Below are positions 50,331 through 54,282 of a DNA stretch of 54,282 nucleotides, in pieces. Positions within the stretch are counted from its first letter, which is position 1. Every line of letters begins with the position of its first letter. The notes below the pieces were generated by a model. The model ran no database searches. It worked only from the letters and a program-made list of their open reading frames with translations, and was not told where the DNA came from. A program made the position numbers and the translations under genes. Origin of the DNA: Nitrososphaerota archaeon (GTDB lineage: Archaea; Thermoproteota; Nitrososphaeria; Nitrososphaerales; Gagatemarchaeaceae); NCBI GenBank assembly GCA_029785375.1, contig JAFLZV010000001.1:124954-179235 (forward strand). Reading direction: 5' to 3'.

Positions 50331-50336
50331 TTTATT
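50331..50336 (+). promoter_or_regulatory. TATA box of tRNA-Thr
   Basis: TTTATT is 26-31 nt before the first nucleotide of tRNA-Thr. Confidence 0.55.
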
Positions 50337-50361
50337 GCATGACGAGAGGGGCCGAACCCGA

Positions 50362-50435
50362 GCCAGCGTAGCTCAGCCTGGTAGAGCGTTCGCCTCGTAA
50401 GCGAAAGGTCGCGAGATCGATGCTCGCCGCTGGCT
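50362..50435 (+). tRNA. tRNA-Thr(CGT)
   Basis: Acceptor GCCAGCG/CGCTGGC with discriminator T (50435), D arm GCTC-AGCCTGGTA-GAGC, anticodon stem TTCGC/GCGAA with loop CTCGTAA, anticodon CGT (Thr). T stem GCGAG/CTCGC encloses ATCGATG; the usual first T of the TTCGANN loop is A. No intron and no CCA. Remnants of mobile DNA lie just downstream. Confidence 0.92.
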
Positions 50436-50466
50436 CTCTCCTGCCACGGTAGGGTTTGGAGTCTTT

Positions 50467-50640
50467 CTATGCGGTCCCGAATGACAGGCCCAGTCCCCCG
50501 AGCCACTTCCTGTAGGCCACGGCTATCCTGTCAGAGCGGAGATGGAGTTCGGCCTGAAGGTCGAGCGGGAGCCGCTCAGGCCTCTGAGACTCCACGACAG
50601 GTATGTCCTGGCCGACTATCTTCTCCTGTACAAGGTTGCC
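50467..50640 (-). pseudogene. C-terminal fragment of a Rieske non-heme iron oxygenase
   Basis: On the minus strand, residues VQEKIVGQDIPVVESQRPER, then LPLDLQAELHLRSDRIAVAY and RKWLGGLG match the C-terminal end of Rieske-type oxygenase alpha subunits (the VxESQRP...LP...E.H...D...YR.WL pattern of aryl- or vanillate-demethylase-like enzymes). Only about 58 codons remain. Upstream (towards 50640) the frame loses similarity where the transposase fragment of the opposite strand begins. The 2Fe-2S and iron-binding parts are absent. Confidence 0.7.
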
Positions 50641-50925
50641 GGAGTTGGTCGCGCGGAGGGGGTCGGGAAGCCCCACGCCCACAACAGCCGGATTGAGAGG
50701 CTGAACGGGACGCTACATGAGAGGGTGAAGGTTCAGAGGGGTTGGAAGAGCATGAAGGCCCCTCTCGCGGAAGGGGCGAGGATTCACTATAACTTCGTCA
50801 AGCCCCACCAAGCCTTAGAGGGGCAGACTCCCGCGCAGAGGGCGGGCTTGGTGGTGGAAGGAGAAAACAAATGGCTCTCGCTGATGAGAGGCGCACTCAC
50901 CACCAAAGGCGGGACAGCCTCATGA
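50641..50925 (+). pseudogene. C-terminal fragment of a DDE integrase-core transposase
   Basis: The plus-strand frame contains HNSRIERLNGTLHERVKVQR, then WKSMKAPLAEGARIHYNFVK and PHQALEGQTPAQRAGL. This is the last third of an rve-type transposase (IS481/IS3-like; the Glu in SRIERLNGT is the E of DDE; PHxALxGxTPAExA is the end motif). The two Asp-containing parts are missing, so it is inactive. The longer open frame upstream (from 50542) is antisense to the oxygenase fragment and not part of the transposase. Confidence 0.75.
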
Positions 50926-51026
50926 ACCACCAAGAATACGGGACAGAGCCAACGCAGCCGCGACAAGGGCTTAACTATCAAAGAAGACGCACCGTCAGCA
51001 ATGACAGGCCCCTGGAGCTCCACCGC

Positions 51027-52010
51027 TTGAGGGTCGTCGTCGCCCTGGGGGGGAACGCGCTCGACGGCAAAACGCGGCAGGGGGTGTACGCGGCCCAGGT
51101 CCGGAACGCGCTCGCGGCATCGCGGCAGATCCTCGAGATTGTCAAGGCGGGCCACCAGGTCGTCCTCACCCATGGGAACGGCCCGCAGGTCGGAAACCTG
51201 GCGCTGCAGCAGGAGCTGTCGGCAGCTGACGTCCCCCCTCAGCCTCTGCACGTCCTGGACTCTATGACCCAGGGTCAGATCGGCTATCTCCTGCAGAGGG
51301 AGATCGGGAACGCCCTGAAGGAGTGCTCGATCGCCCGCCCGGTGGTCTCCGTCGTGACTCAGGTGCTGGTCGATGCCAAAGACGGGGCGTTCGGGGACCC
51401 GACCAAGCCGATAGGCCCGTTCTACGACCAGGGGACCGCGAAGAGGCTCGCCAAGGAGAGGGGGTATGTCATCAGGCGCGTGAAGCCCCGCGGCGCGAGA
51501 GCCTTCCGGAGGGTCGTCCCCTCCCCCGAGCCCATAGGGATTGTCGAGGCGGGGGCGATTTCGACCCTGGTCAGGTCGGGGGCCATAGTCGTCGCCTCCG
51601 GGGGAGGTGGGGTACCCGTAGTCCCCGACCGCCGGGGGAGGCTGCGGGGGGTCGACGCGGTCGTGGACAAGGACCTGGCGGCCGAGAAGCTCGCCGAGGC
51701 GGTGGACGCCGATGCCCTCCTCATCCTCACGGACGTGGAGAAGGTCAAGCTCAGCTACGGAAAGCCAGGCGAGAGGGGGATCGACAGGATGACGGCGACT
51801 GAAGCCCGGCGGCACGCCGGCGAAGGACACTTCCCGGCCGGCAGCATGGGCCCCAAGGTGCTCGCCTGCGTCCGGTTCGTCGAGCGGGGAGGCGCTCTCG
51901 GGGTCATAGCCTCGTTCAGGAAGGGAGCCGAGGCGCTTGAAGGGGGTTCGGGGACCCGGATCACCGCGGACCCGACCCCGAGGGAGAAGGGTCGGAAGGA
52001 GCCCGGATAG
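51027..52010 (+). CDS. arcC: Carbamate kinase
   Basis: Amino-acid-kinase-fold enzyme transferring phosphate between carbamoyl phosphate and ADP (ATP-making in arginine catabolism, or carbamoyl phosphate synthesis in archaea). The 327-residue product has VVVALGGNALDGKTRQG, VVLTHGNGPQVGNLAL, VVTQVLVDAKDGAF, and GGGGVPVV and FPAGSMGPKVLACVRF at the C-terminus. The TTG at 51027 gives the family N-terminus; a longer frame starts inside the transposase fragment and is rejected. No ArcA or ArcB in the window. Confidence 0.9.
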   Translation: MRVVVALGGNALDGKTRQGVYAAQVRNALAASRQILEIVKAGHQVVLTHGNGPQVGNLALQQELSAADVPPQPLHVLDSMTQGQIGYLLQREIGNALKECSIARPVVSVVTQVLVDAKDGAFGDPTKPIGPFYDQGTAKRLAKERGYVIRRVKPRGARAFRRVVPSPEPIGIVEAGAISTLVRSGAIVVASGGGGVPVVPDRRGRLRGVDAVVDKDLAAEKLAEAVDADALLILTDVEKVKLSYGKPGERGIDRMTATEARRHAGEGHFPAGSMGPKVLACVRFVERGGALGVIASFRKGAEALEGGSGTRITADPTPREKGRKEPG

Positions 52011-52129
52011 CTGAGGCTCGGCGGCGGTTCCCTCCGATTAGGCCCCCTGTCCGTCTTGGGCGCCCCTCCGGCTCCCGAGCAGGCGCGACCCCCCTCGGCG
52101 CGCCCTCCGTCCTGCCAGGCCCGGCCTAG

Positions 52130-53518
52130 TTAGTCCCCCGCCCTTATGCCGCTCCGCTCCGCCAGCCCGGCGGCCCTCTCGCTGGCCTCGCGCACCACGG
52201 CGGCTTCGTCGAGGGTCAGGCTCGACCCCCCCTTCACTATCACCTTGCCCTCCACCATCACCGTGTCCACGTCGCTCCCCATCGCCGAATAGACGATGCT
52301 TGAGACGACATTCGGGTGGGGGGTGAGGTGGGGCTTGCGGAGGTCGACCAGCACCAGGTCCGCCCTCTTCCCTACCTCGATTGAGCCCACGTCCTTCTCC
52401 ATCCCCATGGCCCTGGCCCCGCCGATGGTGGCCATCTCGAGCACCCTCTGCGCGGGCATAGCCGTCGGGTCGAGGAGCCTCGCCTTCTGGATGACGGCCG
52501 CGAGCTTCATCTCCCTGACCATGTCGTAGCTGTTGTTGCACGGCGCCCCGTCGCACCCGAGGCCGACGTTCACCCCCGCTTCGAGCATCTCCGGGACCCG
52601 GGGGACCCCCGACGCCAGCTTGAGGTTGGACGAAGGGTTGTGCGCCACGTTCGTCTTCGTCGCGGCCAGCCGGCCGATCTCCCTGTCGTCTGCCCAGACC
52701 ATGTGCGCGAAGAGGACGTGCGGCCCCGCGAGGCCGACGGCTTCCGCGAACTCGACCGGGGTCATCCCGAACGCCTCCTTGGCGTACCTGACGTCCTCCT
52801 TGACCTCGGCCAGGTGCATGGTGACACCCGTCTTCAGGCCGACAGCTAGTTCGGCCACCTCTTCGTAGAGGCCGCGGCTACACCCTCCCAAGGAGCGGGG
52901 CGCGAGCCAGATTTTCACCCGGCCGTCCCTGACCCCGTTCCATCTCCCGGCCATGGACTTCGCTTCCGCCAGGGACTCCGCTCTTTCCTCGATCAGCCCG
53001 GGGTGCATTATGCGCCTCTCCCCGCCGTAGCTCCCGCTGTCCATTATCGATTTCGCGAGTGCCCCCCTCATCCCAGACGCGGAGACCTCCTCCGCTATCC
53101 CCTCGAACCCGTACCTGGAGACCACGTCCACCCCGACGAACGAGGTGGTGCCGCTCTTCATCATCTCGAGCAGGGAGAGCCGGGCGCTCGCCCTCCCGTC
53201 TTCCTTCGTGAAGTTCCCCTGCATCGGCCAGACCCGCTCCCTCAACCACCCGATCAGCGAGAGGTCGTCCGCGTACCCTCTAATCAGGCTCTGGGCCAGG
53301 TGCAAGTGTGTGTCCACGAGGCCCGGTATCACCGCCATCCCTCGGGCGTCTATCCTCTCCTCCGCCCGCTTCCCTCCGACCGAGTCCCGCCGTCCCACCG
53401 CCGCGACCTTTCCGTCCTCCACGAGCACGGAGGCGTCCTCCAGTGTCCTGCGGCCGCGGTCCATGGTCACCACGGTCCCCCCTTCTATCAGCACAGAACC
53501 CAAGGCGGGAGCCCCCAT
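52130..53518 (-). CDS. Amidohydrolase, MTA/SAH-deaminase-like
   Basis: Metal-dependent deaminase of the AtzA/TrzN/MtaD group, 462 residues. Metal ligands: DTHLHLAQSLIRG (HxH), MHLAEVKEDVRY (His), FAHMVWAD (His) and LGCDGAPCNNSYD (Asp). The fold is a TIM barrel with an outer beta-sandwich from both ends. Members deaminate S-adenosylhomocysteine, methylthioadenosine, or guanine/cytosine-like rings. MTA/SAH is likely here in view of the recycling genes at 26.4-29.7 kb and the second phosphorylase, but this is inference. It is upstream of, and in line with, adenine deaminase. Confidence 0.85.
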   Translation of the reverse strand: MGAPALGSVLIEGGTVVTMDRGRRTLEDASVLVEDGKVAAVGRRDSVGGKRAEERIDARGMAVIPGLVDTHLHLAQSLIRGYADDLSLIGWLRERVWPMQGNFTKEDGRASARLSLLEMMKSGTTSFVGVDVVSRYGFEGIAEEVSASGMRGALAKSIMDSGSYGGERRIMHPGLIEERAESLAEAKSMAGRWNGVRDGRVKIWLAPRSLGGCSRGLYEEVAELAVGLKTGVTMHLAEVKEDVRYAKEAFGMTPVEFAEAVGLAGPHVLFAHMVWADDREIGRLAATKTNVAHNPSSNLKLASGVPRVPEMLEAGVNVGLGCDGAPCNNSYDMVREMKLAAVIQKARLLDPTAMPAQRVLEMATIGGARAMGMEKDVGSIEVGKRADLVLVDLRKPHLTPHPNVVSSIVYSAMGSDVDTVMVEGKVIVKGGSSLTLDEAAVVREASERAAGLAERSGIRAGD

Positions 53519-53529
53519 CGCTTCACAAT

Positions 53530-54282
53530 CTAAGGGTTCTCACCGGGGATGAACGGCTCCACGAACCGCCGGCCGTCCACATCATAGACGCCTTTGTCCG
53601 TGATCCTCGCGTGAGGTATGACCGACAGCGTCAGGAGCGCCACAACCGGCATGTAGGGGTGGTCTATGACCCCCATCTTCTTGAACGCTGACCTCAGCCC
53701 CCTCATCTTCTTCGAGACCTCGCCCAGCCCCTCCTCCGACATCAGCCCGGCCACGGGGAGGTCCACGAAGGCGAGGGGCTTCGAGTCGACGGCGGCGATT
53801 CCGCCCTTCCCCCTCGTGACCATCTCCGCGGCGGCCTGCATGTCCCTCTGGTCCTTCCCCATCACGACCAGGTTGTGTCCGTCGTGGGCCACAGACGAGG
53901 CGATGGCGCCCCTCTTCATGAGGTTCCTGGCGAAGCCGAAGGAGCGCCGCTTGACGCCGCGGTGCCTGTCAAAGACAAGCACCACCGCCAGGTCGTCGAG
54001 CTTCAGGAGGCCCCCCTCCGCCCTCACCTCAGCCCTGGTCAGTGTGGTGAGCACGGACTCCATGAAAGCCTCGGCGGGGTCTTTGGGCGACCGGACAAGG
54101 CCGAAGTCTATGGCGTTGACGGTCAGCGCCCCGTCCGCCACCGGGGGCTTCACCACGAAGTCGTCGGGGCCGAGCGTCCCGGTCTTCATGGTGTCCAGGG
54201 CCCTCCTGCCAAAGGGCCTGGGGGCCCACCGCGACAGCATCTTCCCTCCCCTTGCGACCAGGACCCCGTCCGAGACCACGGC
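53530..54282 (-). CDS. ade: Adenine deaminase, N-terminal part cut by window edge
   Basis: The visible C-terminal 250 residues match adenine deaminase (adenine to hypoxanthine plus ammonia). The C-terminal Ade domain shows VVLVFDRHRGVKRRSFGFAR, VAHDGHNLVVMGKDQRDM and GGIAAVDSKPLAFVDLPVAG. The frame is open to the right edge (VSDGVLVARGGKML is the outer beta-sandwich), so the metal-binding barrel lies beyond the window. It starts before and ends just 11 nt ahead of the MTA/SAH-deaminase-like gene, with both in one transcription direction, suggesting an operon for purine ring deamination. Confidence 0.9.
   Translation of the reverse strand, partial: AVVSDGVLVARGGKMLSRWAPRPFGRRALDTMKTGTLGPDDFVVKPPVADGALTVNAIDFGLVRSPKDPAEAFMESVLTTLTRAEVRAEGGLLKLDDLAVVLVFDRHRGVKRRSFGFARNLMKRGAIASSVAHDGHNLVVMGKDQRDMQAAAEMVTRGKGGIAAVDSKPLAFVDLPVAGLMSEEGLGEVSKKMRGLRSAFKKMGVIDHPYMPVVALLTLSVIPHARITDKGVYDVDGRRFVEPFIPGENP

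Noticed and set aside
50542-50640. N-terminal part of the longer plus-strand transposase ORF
   Set aside because: Antisense to the Rieske oxygenase fragment; transposase similarity begins only after about 50680.

Overview
The window is archaeal chromosomal DNA, GC-rich, probably from the Nitrososphaeria (Thaumarchaeota) or a close TACK relative. The evidence is topoisomerase VI A and B beside RIO1 kinase and an archaeal Dim2-type KH protein, aIF2-beta, a DUF424 protein, archaeal-type asparagine synthetase, a thaumarchaeal-style tyrosine recombinase, a divergent FtsZ-like GTPase, intron-bearing tRNA, and TATA-like elements 25-35 nt before many start codons (mostly leaderless mRNAs). GTG and TTG starts are common. 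Placement below phylum is not possible from the sequence alone.

Layout. 1-7.5 kb is a disturbed accessory region: an NTF2-like gene cut by the left edge, a nuclease-like ORF, tRNA-Asn with two introns, an intact tyrosine recombinase, then a transporter-UbiA-crotonase block whose first gene lacks its 5' part and whose last gene lacks its 3' part, a second decayed recombinase copy, an orphan ORF and the wreck of an AAA+ ATPase. 7.5-12.3 kb (minus) is the hom-lysC-thrB-thrC operon, preceded by a collapsed asd remnant. 12.4-16.3 kb holds a SerB-like phosphatase, the divergent asparagine synthetase/Lrp pair, and inositol phosphate synthase with a small membrane protein. 16.3-22.1 kb (minus) is rio1-KH-top6B-top6A; top6A carries a 527-residue homing-endonuclease intein and top6B has a 1-nt frameshift near its start. 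22.1-25.6 kb is grpE-dnaK-dnaJ, followed by DUF424 and aIF2-beta. 26.4-29.7 kb is an overlapping MTA/SAH recycling operon (MTA phosphorylase, apt, a second phosphorylase, ahcY), then metG, an FtsZ-like gene and gcvPA-gcvPB. 35.8-41.7 kb holds a large membrane protein, trxB, a radical SAM protein, a ZIP-like transporter and a secreted protein split by an in-frame TAG. 41.9-47.0 kb combines tRNA-Gln with a polysaccharide or glycoprotein assembly cluster on both strands. 47.1-54.3 kb has an OB-fold protein, a phosphatase, an aminopeptidase-like hydrolase, tRNA-Leu, a second threonine synthase, tRNA-Thr, a Rieske-oxygenase fragment abutting a transposase fragment, carbamate kinase, an amidohydrolase and adenine deaminase (cut by the right edge).

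The housekeeping genes form coherent pathways: aspartate to threonine; methionine/SAM recycling through MTA and SAH to adenine and then AMP; ribosome assembly linked with topoisomerase VI; the Hsp70 machine. The most informative irregularities are the top6A intein, the decayed asd, the paired recombinases around truncated genes, the Rieske/transposase junction, and several genes whose homologous N-termini lie out of frame or lack a usual start, which could be sequence errors or real mutations.
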